A stretch of 64,000 nt of DNA from Chimonanthus salicifolius (taxonomy: Eukaryota > Streptophyta > Magnoliopsida > Laurales > Calycanthaceae): NCBI GenBank assembly GCA_013350335.1, contig CM023540.1, forward strand, positions 59,558,962-59,622,961, read 5' to 3'. The notes beneath the pieces were generated by a model. That model saw only the letters and a list, made by a program, of their open reading frames with translations, was not told the origin of the DNA and did no database searches. Of the stretch, positions 1-10,380 are shown piece after piece (position 1 is the first letter of the stretch; every line of letters starts with the position of its first letter). The position numbers and the translations under genes were made by a program.

Positions 1-114
1 ATGAATTATGAATTTATATAAAGTATGCGATTTTATGATTTTATGAAGATTTATGGCATTTAATGTTTGTTGTGATGGAAACTAAGTCTATGATGTTTCC
101 ATGAATAAGAAGAT
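1..114 (+). other. 5' leader remnant upstream of a retrotransposon gag
   Basis: This AT-rich stretch ends about as the other leaders here do just before gag (an aactaagtc block followed by a gatgtttccatga-like block; compare 56265-56290). It is the end of the untranslated leader of an element whose 5' LTR lies off the window. No promoter or other signal is visible. Confidence 0.6.
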
Positions 115-657
115 ATGGCGCCACAGAAAAAGATCGTAAAGAATCAAAAGGGAAAAGAAAAAGTATTACAAATTGGAGTAGGCGAAGGGGCATCAAAGAG
201 AAGGACGCGACAAGACGGTAAAAAGAAGGAGGAAATGTTAATAATCACGCAACAAGGGAAAGTGATACCTCAACGTGAGAAGGTTGTACATAAGAAGGTG
301 CAATCGGTACATGACAGGGAGCAATCAGTTCATGATGAGGAGAGATCAGTTCATGAAAGATCACGCAATGAGGAAGAATCGCAACATTCTCGGCAAGAAG
401 AGGACGATAGTGACCCTTCATATCAACGAGAGGAAGAAGGAAACAGTAACAGCAACGTGACTATACCACATGTGCCGCATGAACTACACAGCTTGGTGCA
501 AGCTGTAGTTACATCTGTCCTCCAACAACATATGAATGGAGGTGGAAGCACAAGTGAGATTAATGGCCGGAACATGGTCAGAGACTTCCAACAACAGCGC
601 CCACTTTACTTCAAGGGGAAAAAGAAGGACGATGACCAGGAGGAAAGCCAAGCTTAA
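115..657 (+). pseudogene. gag: gag N-terminal fragment fused to LTR sequence
   Basis: An open frame of 180 codons. It begins MAPQKK, matching the MAPKRR start of gag at 29065. The first ~110 residues are very charged (K, R, E, Q) and contain an imperfect repeat built on SVHD (QSVHDREQ, QSVHDEER, RSVHERS). Residues ~120-168 match gag of the other copies: the VPHELHSLVQ region, then MVRDFQQQRP and FKGK. Near 615-624 the frame leaves gag and runs into LTR sequence, so the last ~13 residues are LTR-encoded and the stop is fortuitous. The rest of gag and all pol are missing. Full gag in this family is about 350-400 residues before the protease. The frame is undamaged because it is short; I infer no function. 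Confidence 0.85.
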
Positions 658-1135
658 GAGCTTGATGTTGGAATGATTTTTATAATTTACTGTTATTTGG
701 ATTTCGTTTAAGGACTTGTCATAGCTAGTATCTTTGCTATGGTTTGAATTATAGTCTTGATGTTGGATATATGAATTAATTTATTGTGGACAAATGCTAA
801 GTTTGAGAATAGTCTAATGAGGTTATTATGTTAAAGCAAACTTGACTTGTACTTTGCTATCTGATAATGGAGCAGTCTGAGTATTGATTATAATTCCGCA
901 TATTTGACTTATTCCGCAATCAGTTATGTCCATTCCGCAAGTTTTACTTAGTTCCATGTGTGGATTATTTATCATGGGTTTAGTCCATGCACACATGGGT
1001 GGCCAGTTAAGGGTCGGACTTGGATAGTCTGGACTTAGCTCGCGTCATGACGCCGCCTACTCTCTTCCGATGTTATTCTATTATTATTTAAAAAAAAATT
1101 AGACTCTGATTTCTCGGAGAGGGCGGGGCGTTACA
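615..1135 (+). mobile_element. 3' part of a plus-strand LTR (right end of the innermost nested element)
   Basis: From the gag junction on, the sequence matches the tails of the other LTRs: the gccaagctta-gagctt block, a region rich in tgctatggtttg, the ccagttaagg...cttagctcgcgtc block, an A-run, then gactctgat and the terminus ggcggggcgttaca. The terminus is intact at 1135. Everything upstream in this LTR was lost in the deletion that joined it to gag. Confidence 0.85.
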
Positions 1136-2860
1136 ATTTTCCTCCATGGGGTTCGGCCATACCTTTGGCCGAACCCTATGGTTCTTATTTTAAATATAAT
1201 CCATCAAGAAAAACCTATGGTTTCCACGACTCCTCCAATTTGTCTTTTGCTCTGGCTTCTTCCTTTCCTTCCTTAGCTCTCCTTCTTCTTTCTTGCTCCT
1301 TTGGCCGAGACTAACCTTGCTGCAAACCCCTTGGAATAATTCAGCCAGGTGATATGGATTGAGAGAGAAGCTTAGAACAATGCTCCAAATCCTTCTTGGT
1401 CTTTGAGAGGAGAACCGGCCTTGAGAGAGGGAGAGAATGAGATAGAATTCTCAAAGTGTTTGATCTTCTTTTCCTTAGAGTGCTGGTCAGCTAAGAAAGG
1501 GAGAGAGGGAATGGAAATGAAACTCTTCATTTGGTTAATCAAATTCAGCCCCAAGGTGGTGTCTCTTGGTGGCACCACTTGTAACTCCCATTTTCCTTAA
1601 CCATTATCCTTGATGCTTCCCTTGGGGGTTTCATCCTTGAGATGAAACTCCCAAGGCTCCAACGGCTGCAATGCAATGTCTTGTGTAACCTCCACAAGCC
1701 CCATACGTCTTCCATCTTAGGGGTTTCATCCTTGAGATGAAACTCCCATGTGCCCAACAGCATGTGTGAGTCTAAACTATGTAACCGCCATTCCTCATTG
1801 TTTGCCCATGTGGGAGTTTCATCCATGAGATGAAACTCCTTGAGCCCAACGGTTTTGTTTAAGCATGGACCACCAAACCATCCAACTCCCCTTTAATTCT
1901 TATTTGGATTTGAATTTGAAATAAGAAACTCCTCCACTCTTCATTTAAGTCTTCATGTGAGGGTTTCATCTTTGAGATGAAACTTCCCCCACCCTTTCTT
2001 TCCAACGTGTGAATGGTGTTTGAGTTTGAAACCATCAGCTCTTCAACTTCACCCTCCATTCTTTTGAATTTGAAACAACTCCCCAACTCTTGTGTAACTC
2101 CATAAAACTTCCAACTCCATTCATTATCTATCTTAGAGTTTCATGCATGAGATAACCTCCCATTCATTATTTATCCTGGAGTTTCATGCATGAGATAACC
2201 TCCCATGAATCCAACGTGTGGACAACCTTGAGCTGATCTTGGTGAAGGGCACCCCTTCAACTTTCCATCAACTTATTTAATTTACCTCATATATTTAACT
2301 CAACTCATATATTTAACTCAACTCACCTTCTTAATTTAATTCCTTTAATTCATTTGAATCAACTCAAATATTTGTTTCCATTTCCACATCACATCAGTCC
2401 CAAGCTAATTAAGCTTGAACTCACTTGGTGTCCAACATAGTCAACCATGACCCATTGGGTCCAAATTGGCCATATTGACCCAATTAACAACCTTTGACCC
2501 AATTAGTACTCTTGACCCAATTGAACATACCTTACCAATTTATTTTATTTCCAACACATAACCCATGACCGTTTGGTCTAAATTGACCAATTGACCCAAT
2601 TATCAAGCCTTACCCATTTACTTCTAACTAGCTCATATATGTTCCATTAGGTCGCAATTGGACTTTTGACCCAATTGGCAATCTTGACCGAATTAAATAA
2701 TTCTTACCCATTTACTTCCATCGATCCACATCTACCATCTGTTGGGTTTTATTTGGGCAATTGACCCAACATTTACCCATCTATGGTTCATATCCATTAA
2801 TTCACAATTTCAATGGCAAAAACCGTAAAAATTTATAAACTGAAAATCTGGGGTATTACA
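1136..2860 (-). mobile_element. 5' half of a minus-strand LTR, interrupted by the element at 1-1135
   Basis: Read on the minus strand, this starts at the exact LTR terminus (2860, tgtaataccccagat) and carries U3-like sequence rich in tgacccaatt and cccattgggtcc. It ends in the middle of the LTR at 1136, inside a GGTTCGGCC hairpin region (1146-1180). A second hairpin family, GTTTCATC/GATGAAAC, recurs at 1625, 1721, 1803 and 1961. There is no coding capacity; small open frames here are chance. The other half would lie left of the window. Confidence 0.8.
1620..2195. repeat. Dispersed GTTTCATC-loop-GATGAAAC hairpins
   Basis: Copies at about 1625, 1721, 1803 and 1961 have 8-10 bp arms and a 5-nt loop such as cttga or catga. 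Two degenerate copies (about 2131 and 2173) read gagtttcatgcatgagataac. Spacing of the first three is roughly 80-95 bp. They lie in the transcribed (leader) or U3 part of the minus-strand LTR. Confidence 0.75.
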
Positions 2861-4062
2861 ACAACTATCCACTGCACTTACTACTATATCCCCTATTGAA
2901 GACACATCATTGGGTCAAATTTGCACCTCTGTAGATACTGAACTTGCTGAGTTCAGATTTAAATTCAACTATCTGGTACTTGAGATGACAGAATACGATA
3001 TCATATTTGACATGGACTGGTTGGTACTTTTCAAGCCGGCATTAACTGTCACCTTCACAGAGTGATATTTTGGTCACCCTAGGGAAAATGGTTTATAGTA
3101 CATGCCAACATACAAAACATTCCTATGACCAGGTAATTACATGAAGAAATGAACCATCTTGTGCTGAATAGTATTACACTAGACAAAATGCCGGTGACTG
3201 AACTGCCTGCTGTAGTGAAAGACTATGCAGGGGTATTTCCCACAGAACTCCCTAGTTTGCCTACAAAAAGGGAGATTGACTTTGAGATTAAACTCTATCT
3301 TGGCACTACTCCTGTATCATTGCCTCATTACCGGATGACCCCTGCAGAATTGTCTGAGCTGAAGAAACAAATTGATGAGTTGCTCAGACTAGGATGCTCC
3401 GGCACAATACCTCATCCTAGGGAGCACCGGTATTATTAGTAAATAAAAAGAAGGTACTTTTTGGATGTGTGTAGATTACAAGAAGTTGAATCAACTGACT
3501 GTTAAGAACAAGTGCCCTTTGCCTAGAATTGATGATTTGTTCGATCAACTTAGAGGCTCCAGCCATTTCTCCAAGATTGATCTTATGTTAGGCTACCATT
3601 AAATCCGTGTTAGAGATGAGGACATAGAAAAACGACTTTCAGAACTCGGTATGGACTGTATGAATATGTGGTCATACCTTTTGGACTCACCAATGCACGA
3701 GCCGTGTTCATGGATCTGATAAACAGAATATTCTGCCCTTATTTGGATAAGTTCGTAATTGTCTTCATTGACGACATTCCTGGACACACTAAAGAAGAAT
3801 CAGTTATATGCCAAAGCAAGCAAGTGCGAGTTCTGGCTATCTGAGGTCAACTTCTTGGGACAAGTCATATCAGTAGGAGGAATAGCCGTGGACCCGACTA
3901 AAGTGGCAGTTGTTAGAGACTAAAAAGCTCCGAAGAATGTGACAAAATCCACAGCTTTCTAGGACTAGCTGGCTACTATCGAAAATTTATTATGGACTTC
4001 TCCAAGATTGCGGCTCCACTCACCCGACTAACTCAGAAAGGAGTCAATTTGAATGGTCTGAC
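2861..4062 (+). pseudogene. pol: E1 pol: protease end and reverse transcriptase, degraded
   Basis: The match starts inside the protease domain, after the active site, where the LTR at 1136-2860 was inserted. It continues through the protease-RT linker (open frame 3149-3439, with [20 protein letters not shown] and PVSLPHYRM) into RT. RT is broken by frameshifts near 3440 and by stops. The KIDLM-GYH region (~3575-3605) and the FIDDI catalytic motif (~3763-3778) can still be read. Directly after FIDDI about 50 bp are missing compared with 58430-58490. The end of the RT/connection region runs to ~4060. This copy cannot make an active enzyme. Confidence 0.85.
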
Positions 4063-4797
4063 TTGTGCAATCGAAGGTTTGAGGATCTGAATCAGAAGCT
4101 TACCACCACCCCGATTCTGATTTTACTGGAGAGAGGCAAGGGATATGAAGTATACTGTGATGCTTTAGGAGAAGGATTTGGGTGCTTTCTCATTCAAAGT
4201 CATCATGTGGTGGCATATGGTTCAAGGCAACTAAAAATCCATGAATGCAACTATCCCACTCATGATCTGGAACTAGCTGTAGTAGTTTTCGCCCTCAAAA
4301 GCTGGAGACACTATCTATATGGTGAGAAATTTGAGGTGTTTTTAGACCATAAGAGCTTAAAATATCTGTTCGATCAAAAGGAACTCAATTCGAGACAGTG
4401 CAGATGGATAGAGTACCTGCAAGACTATGAGTCTACACTGCGATATCACCCTAGCAAGGTAAACAAAGTGGCGGATGCCCTAAGCCTTATTTCACATGCA
4501 ACTGTGGCCAGTCTGATTATGAAAGAATGGGCAATGCTGACAACCATCCAAGAATTCAATTTGCACATCAAAAATCGTGGGAGCATATATAATTTGATGG
4601 TACAATCCAGTATGGTTTCCAAAATTGAACCAGAACAGCTGACAGATCTTGAAGTGGCAGAAATATGGCCAAGATGTCTACTGGAGAGGTCATACCAGAA
4701 TGGGAATTACGACCTGGACAAGTCTCCTATTCCAAGGCAGGGCATATGTACCTCAAGGCTGCAGAAGAGAGCAGTTGATAGAAGTTTACCAATCTAA
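4063..4797 (+). pseudogene. pol: E1 RNase H domain, open over 244 codons
   Basis: An open frame spanning the gypsy RNase H domain: YEVYCDA with the first Asp, the [10 protein letters not shown] block, [10 protein letters not shown] with the catalytic Glu, [13 protein letters not shown] with an Asp, and KVADALS near the end. It runs on toward the integrase zinc finger until the frame is lost near 4680, where the product reads LERSYQNG in the wrong frame. The domain is nearly complete, but the surrounding RT and integrase are broken. It is a relic of a polyprotein, not a separate gene. Confidence 0.85.
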
Positions 4798-6034
4798 GCT
4801 CTCCATCCATCCGGGTAGCACCAAAATGTACAACGATCTGAAAAGGTATTATTGGTGGCATGGACTCTAAAGAGACGTGGCTGACTTTGTCTCTCACTGC
4901 CTTATTTGTCAGCAAGTCGACACAGAACATCAAAAGCCGCCAGGACTGCTCAAAGCCCTACTCGTGCCAGAATGGAAGTGGGAACACATTGCCATGGACT
5001 TTGTGACAAAACTGCCAAGGCCTCTAAAGAGTAATGATGCAATCTGGGTTATTGTGGACCGTCTGACCAAGTCTGGACATTTTGTCCATATCATGATGAT
5101 AGACTCGTATGAGACTTTGGGACGGTGGTATATAAGGGACATCATCAGGGAACATGGTATACCCAGGACTATTGTGTCCGACAGAGATCGCAAATTCATT
5201 GGCAGGGTGTGGTAGAGCATGCAGTCGGCTATGGGGACAAATTTGTTATACAACACAACTTTTCATCCACAAACCGACAGTCAGTCAGAGCGAACAATAC
5301 AAACATTGGAGGATATGATGAGAGCCTGCATGTTAGACTTCAAGGGTGGTTGGGAAGATCACCTACCACTGGTCGAGTTCTCATACAACAATAGTTACCA
5401 GGCAAACCTCAAGATGGCTCCATTTGAGACATTGTATGGTAGACCTTACAGGTCTCCAGTGTATTGGACAGAGGCTGGTGAGCCTGCTCTTATTGGATCT
5501 GATCAGGTTACAGAGACCACGAAATAGATCAAGGAAATACGACAACATCTGCTCAGGGCGCAGAGTCGTCAGAAGAGCTACGCTGACAAAAGAAGAAGAT
5601 ATCTTGAGTTTGAAGTGGGAGACCTAGTATTCTTGAAGGTCTCACCACGAAACGGACACATGAGGTTTGGAAAGAAAGGGAAGTTGTCACACAGATTTGT
5701 GGGACCCTTTCCAATCCATGAGAAGGTGGGGGAAGTGGCCTATCGTCTGATACTCCCTCCACAGTTGTCAGGACTGCACTATGTATACCGTGTTTCCATG
5801 CTGTGGAAGTACAACCCTAACCCATCACACGTACTGAATGTACAAGACATAGAAGTACAAAGTGACGTATCTTACGTCGAGAGGCCTGTCCGAGTAATTG
5901 AGACGAAACAAAGGGTGTTACGGAACAGAGCAATTCCATTTGTCAAAGTGGTATGGGACCAACACGGTAATGACGAAGCCACTTGGGAACTGGAGTCAGA
6001 AATGAGAGCAGCTCATCCTGAGCTATTTGTATGA
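4798..6034 (+). pseudogene. pol: E1 integrase with C-terminal chromodomain, degraded
   Basis: Domains in order. The zinc-finger region [20 protein letters not shown] then CLICQQV (H-H-C-C), with a stop at 4868. The catalytic core with MDFVTKLP (first Asp), TIVSDRD (second Asp) and QSERTIQTLED (Glu). The GPY/F-like region FVGPFPI. The chromodomain VERPVRVIETKQRVLRNRAI...FVKVVWD...EATWELESEMRAAHPELFV. A stop interrupts GRVW/SMQSA at 5213-5215 and another follows TETTK at 5525. The last part (5615-6034) is open. Known role of the family: integration into the chromosome, with the chromodomain steering to heterochromatin. Confidence 0.9.
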
Positions 6035-6069
6035 TTTGCTTGAAACCCTACTTTGCTTGATTTTTGGGA

Positions 6070-6095
6070 CGAAAATTCCAAAAAGAGGGTAATAT
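6070..6095 (+). other. Polypurine tract of E1 before its 3' LTR
   Basis: A gacgaaaattcc block and the purine run aaaaagagggtaat lie immediately 5' of the LTR start at 6096. The same arrangement precedes the LTRs at 25145, 33619 and 60798. By family knowledge this primes plus-strand DNA synthesis. Confidence 0.8.
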
Positions 6096-7883
6096 TGTAA
6101 CATCCTGGATTTTCCTTAGCTTATAAAATTATTAGATTGGCCCACTTGGATTACAATTTAATTGAAGTTGAGATTAAAAAGTGGTAATTGACATTAAATG
6201 GACAAGAAATGGGTCAATTACCCAATTAAGACAGAATGGGTCATGGGTGAGCTTGATTTTAACGTAATTGGGTAAATTTAGTTAAATTAGTTGAATTGGA
6301 TAAATTAGTGCACTTAATGCATTAGAGTCCACCTCATCAAGTGAGGTGGCATGTGAGTGACGTAGCATTGCCATGTGGCATACATGTCATCACATGGAAG
6401 CCAACTACGCAAAGATGACACATCATCAAGTAACATGGCCAAAGTGGGAACCCAAGTGCCATGTGGGACCAAGTCGCCACATGCATGGTCGACCATGGCA
6501 TCAAGTCAACCACTTGTGAGTTCAAATTTGAATTAAGGTTTTGCTGAGTTAAGAATATGAAGGGATGAGATGGATGGTCTAAGTACATTGTACTTAGACA
6601 TTTGAGAACCCAAGGTTCTTCACCTCAAGAGCCATGAAGCCACCCTTGGGAACCCAAAGGTCTCCTTGGTTAAAACAAGGGCCACATTGGTTAGACAAAC
6701 CATGATGAGAGGAAGTGAAGAGATTAGGCTTTTAACATATCCAAACCCCTTGGCCGACTCCTCTTCCTGCACAAGAGTTTCTCTCCACTCCTCTCCTATC
6801 TCTCTCCCACCTCTCCCTCCATACATTGGAAAATTTGAAGAACAAAGAAAGGAGAAAAAAAATTAAGGAAGAAGGGACAGATCAAAAGAAAAGAAGGAGA
6901 TTGAAGGAAGGTATGTCTAAGACTTAGTAATATGGGAATAAATCCAAGAAAGCCATAGGTTTGGTCATGGTGTGGCCGAACCCACGGGTTCCATGATTGC
7001 TCGGAATGAATGGCCAAAATTGTTATAAGTCCATGGAGTTGGAAATCCATCCAAAGGATGCTTATGGGTTAAAATAAAATAACCTTAAGATTAAATTCAA
7101 ACCCTTGCTATGATATTATGAATGGATGGATTATGAAAAACCCTAACCTTGGCTAGTGGGTAGGGTAAATTTACTAAGTGAAGCATGGGAGATGAAATCC
7201 ATATTTAAAAATGATAAGGATGGATTTCAAGGAGAAGGGTCTTATCATACATGCAAACAAAAGGATCTGACACAAAGTGAGTCGACTGAATCTTATGATT
7301 CAGTCCACTGAACGTGTGCTGGCAAAGCAAACAAAAGATCTGTTGGTATTTTAGCCGACTGAATCTTATGATTCAGTCGACTGAAAGTATACTGGCCACA
7401 CACGTAAGTAATTTGGTTGTGTTTTAGCCTACTGAATCTTATGATTTAGTCGACTGAAAGTATACTGGCTAAGCACATTTGGGATCTGCCGGTATTTTAG
7501 CTGAATGAATGTTATGATTCAGTCGACTTAAAGTATACTTGCCAAACACGTAAACGATCTGTTGGTATTTCAGCCGACTGAATCTTATGATTCAGTCGAC
7601 TGAACGCATACTGTCCGAACACACAAAGGATCTAACCCAAAGTCAACCGGCTGAATCTGTGATTCAGTTGACTGAAAGTGTACTGGCCGAGAACACAAAG
7701 TATTTGACCCAAAGTCAGTCGACTGAAAGTGCACTAACCAAGAACGTATGATATCTCGGGCCAGTTAAGGGCCGGGCTTTAGAAGCTCAGACTTAACTCT
7801 CGTCGTGACATCCGCGCCCTTTGTCACTTTTATTAAAAAAAAAAAAAATGACTGATATTTCAGTGAAAGGGGCGGGCGTTACA
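6096..7883 (+). mobile_element. LTR shared by E1 (as 3' LTR) and E2 (as 5' LTR), 1788 bp
   Basis: It starts TGTAACATCC directly after a polypurine tract and ends GGCGTTACA directly before a primer-binding site, so it serves as both a 3' and a 5' LTR. A candidate splice donor (AAG then GTATGT) is at 6911, after a purine-rich block, as in the other LTRs. The conserved acceptor block (ctaacgccctacttctaccctag) is missing. In its place is a ~75 bp tandem hairpin repeat (7270-7750) joined straight to the conserved tail ccagttaagggccggg. This copy is much shorter than the 3.4-4.6 kb LTRs nearby. Confidence 0.85.
7270..7750 (+). repeat. Tandem ~75 bp repeat with CGACTGAATC/GATTCAGTCG hairpins
   Basis: About seven units, each with a palindrome of the form GACTGAATC-ttat-GATTCAGTC, at about 7281, 7355, 7428, 7501, 7574, 7640 and 7717. 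Spacers between them share phrases such as agtatactggcc and aaaggatct. Later units are degenerate. The same motif on the other strand fills 51005-51595. Confidence 0.85.
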
Positions 7884-7885
7884 GT

Positions 7886-7897
7886 TGGTATCAGAGC
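7886..7897 (+). other. Primer-binding site of E2
   Basis: TGGTATCAGAGC, two bases after the LTR end. This is the common plant gypsy primer-binding site, complementary to the 3' end of initiator tRNA-Met. Confidence 0.9.
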
Positions 7898-8640
7898 GAC
7901 CTTGGAAGAATGAATCTCTCGAAGTAAGATTAAGACGGTTGCATGTCTCACTGGCAGCTAAGAATCCCAACTGACCGACTCTTCAGAGTCCACTGCATGG
8001 GGGCCGGGTTAATTTCCTTCGATTGACTCAAACTGAAGTATTCAATCTGAGAACAACGTTTGACAAAGAGGAATGATAGCAAGGGAAGAAAGATTCATTC
8101 TAGGAGAGATCTATCAAAACATAGCAGGATAGGGTTGATTTTCCCCGAAAGTGAGAACACGATACTTTGATACTTAAGAAATTTTCCCCAAAAACATGGT
8201 ATAATCACTTGGAAATCTTTCCCCTGAATTGATGAAACAGTGATAGCTTATCAAACGTAGCAAAAAAAAAAAAGATGTGTTTCCCCAGTATCCTTAAGTT
8301 GAACAACAAACAGTAGGAGTTTAGAGATTCTCCCCCAGAAAAAAGGAAAACCAAGTGTGCTTATTTAGCAACTTCCCCCCAAATGGAAAGAAAAACAGTG
8401 ACATTTAGGAAAATTTCCCTCAAAATGAGAAAACAAAACTAGTTTTCCCCCAATTGATGGAACAGTAATGGGTTTATCGAACATAGTAGAGTTTCCCCGT
8501 TCTCACCAAATGGAACAAGCATTGGTACTTAGGGATGTTATTCCCAAAACTGAGTGTGCTAATTTGGAAAATTTTCCCCAAAATACGTTGTGTTATATAT
8601 AGGAAAATCCCCAAAACCTAGATTGGTTTTATTGGAAACT
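7898..8640 (+). other. E2 5' leader with many TTCCCC repeats
   Basis: The first ~200 bases match the leaders of A and B (aatctctcgaagtaagattaagacggttgca; ccgactcttc). After that the leader carries about twelve short TTCCCC(A) or close-variant motifs between ~8136 and ~8612, every 20-70 bases. Other leaders in the window have fewer of the same. No open frame. It may serve packaging or translation control, but the sequence does not show which. Confidence 0.7.
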
Positions 8641-8861
8641 GCTGTGGATGGTGTTTGTGTATTCTATTGTATTTTATGATATAGATTTGTCAAATGACGG
8701 GGAGTATATGGAACCGTGGGGTAAGGAAACCCCTAGCTGTCCCATAGATTTGGTGTCTGCATCTAGCATAAGCAGTTAGCCTGGACTTTCAGGAGGGTCC
8801 TCCCGAGGAAGATGAAGGGGATTTATCATCTCTTCCTGAAGAGAATGTGGAAGACTTTCCG

Positions 8862-9089
8862 ATGTTAAGAAAGTCGGTAGGGGAAATGGGACCCGATTAT
8901 AGGTACGAGTTGTGCAACCAGGTTGGGCACAACTGCGCATACTGTCCCTACCCTTTTGAAGTGGTATGCCCAGTTTGTGGGCTACATGGACACGGGAAAG
9001 AAAGGACTAACTGTCCTTATATTGGAAGACTAGGGATAATACCTTGGTTGACATGTGGAGTCCTGGGTCATGTCGATGTCGTGCCCTAA
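8862..9089 (+). CDS. Small zinc-knuckle-like open frame in place of gag
   Basis: A 75-codon frame from the first ATG; the frame is open back to 8772, where an acidic stretch (EGPPEEDEGD) precedes it. It holds three CCHC-like clusters: ELCNQVGHNCAYCP, VVCPVCGLHGHGKERTNCP and LTCGVLGHVD. Only the second approaches the C-x2-C-x4-H-x4-C spacing, with six residues rather than four before the last Cys. It does not resemble the CYQCGQQGHFKREC knuckle of gag in A and B. It sits where gag should be, after a normal primer site and leader. It could be a captured host gene fragment, a divergent gag remnant, or the only product of a non-autonomous derivative. Whether it is expressed is unknown. Confidence 0.4.
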   Translation: MLRKSVGEMGPDYRYELCNQVGHNCAYCPYPFEVVCPVCGLHGHGKERTNCPYIGRLGIIPWLTCGVLGHVDVVP

Positions 9090-9970
9090 TAGTTCCTTTG
9101 TGTTTGAGGATGATGCAGGGTCTTCTGCGGAAGACTAGGCTGGGGAGTAGCAAGGAAGGTCATTCAAAGAGGGTTATCTTGTAAGGGTTGGGGATACACT
9201 TTATTGTTTTGAAGGGTTTATTTTAACCCTACTAACCCTTGAATTATGATAGAAGAATAAAAGGGTTACTAAGGACATTATGTAATGATTTTGAATGAAA
9301 GATTAATGGTAATCTTAAAAAGGGTTTTTTTTTTTTTAAATGAGGGAATCCATGAATGAAGGTTAATATTTTATGGTCTTAAGTGTCACCAGTGGATGAT
9401 GAACCCTAGGGTTATGTAGTTGTAAATTTGAAGGGTGTAAAAGTAGGAAAAAAAAATTGATGGAGAAGGTGCATTGTTTTAAGTGGAGTTTAGGTATTAT
9501 AAATAGGGTTTCAAAAAAACAAAATACTGGGGAGTGATGGTAGCTTTGATGAACTTAAAGTGTAACCCTGTAGTGATGTGTTAATAATTTAGTGGGTGTG
9601 AAAAGAAGGAAAAATAATGGGGGAGTATTGGTAGTTGGTGAAATTTGTAATACTTGAGAATATTTTTAGTGGTGAATGGATATTATTTGACATAACCTAA
9701 GTAAGCTTAGATCACTATTTTTAGGAATATATGAATATGTGTTGAATAATCCAGAGGGGTAGGAAATTAGTATTTATGTGATTTGGATTGATGCCGGACA
9801 ATGGCATTATGATAGACATTTTTGATTTCGTAGTCGACGCATGGGTCGTATGTTAGATCTGCTAGTCTTATGATAGACAGAATAGTCCTATGAAGGTATT
9901 AGTATGCCCATGAATGGATTATACCCATAGGAGGGTTATATTCACGGATGGTTACTAACCATGGATGAGG
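9090..9970 (+). repeat. LTR-intron-like sequence inside the E2 internal region
   Basis: After 9180 the sequence follows the middle of the plus-strand LTR at 13016-13500. The phrases accctagggttatgt, gtaaatttgaagggtg, and aaaaataatggggg followed by ttggtag occur in the same order. The hairpin expected beside accctaggg is absent. There is no coding frame. It is therefore LTR material lying between a leader and pol, so the internal region is chimeric. At 9090-9180 I see nothing recognisable. Confidence 0.55.
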
Positions 9971-10380
9971 GTTCCCATGGTGGATTGGATTGATGTCAGG
10001 TATTGGTGTTGTAGAAGTTATGAAAAAAAAAAAAAGGGTGAGTCACATAGTGGCTTGTGTGCAAATGAAGAGGTGTTAAGTTTTGGAGATGTAATTGATG
10101 GGAAGGATAAGAGTCTAGTGAAACTCGAATGGGAAGCTATGGGTGGCTGCCGAGTTAGTCTAGCTAGCTGACTCTGTAGTTAACCGATAGAGTTCCAGGA
10201 GAGTGTAGCTAGAAACCTAGTTGAAATGGAATCAGCAGAGGATAATCTACATAAGATCGCAAATGGGTTATGAGAGAAAGAGATAGCATGAGACAGAGTA
10301 ATTTCTGCAAGAATGAAACTCGTAGATTGATGTGAGTGATGTTGATGTAATTAAGAGGTACTTAGCACAAATGAACGGGA
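9971..10380 (+). other. No recognisable feature
   Basis: It contains a 13-A run near 10023 and one short open frame without family features. I could not match it to the gag or pol copies or to the LTRs in the window. Confidence 0.4.
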
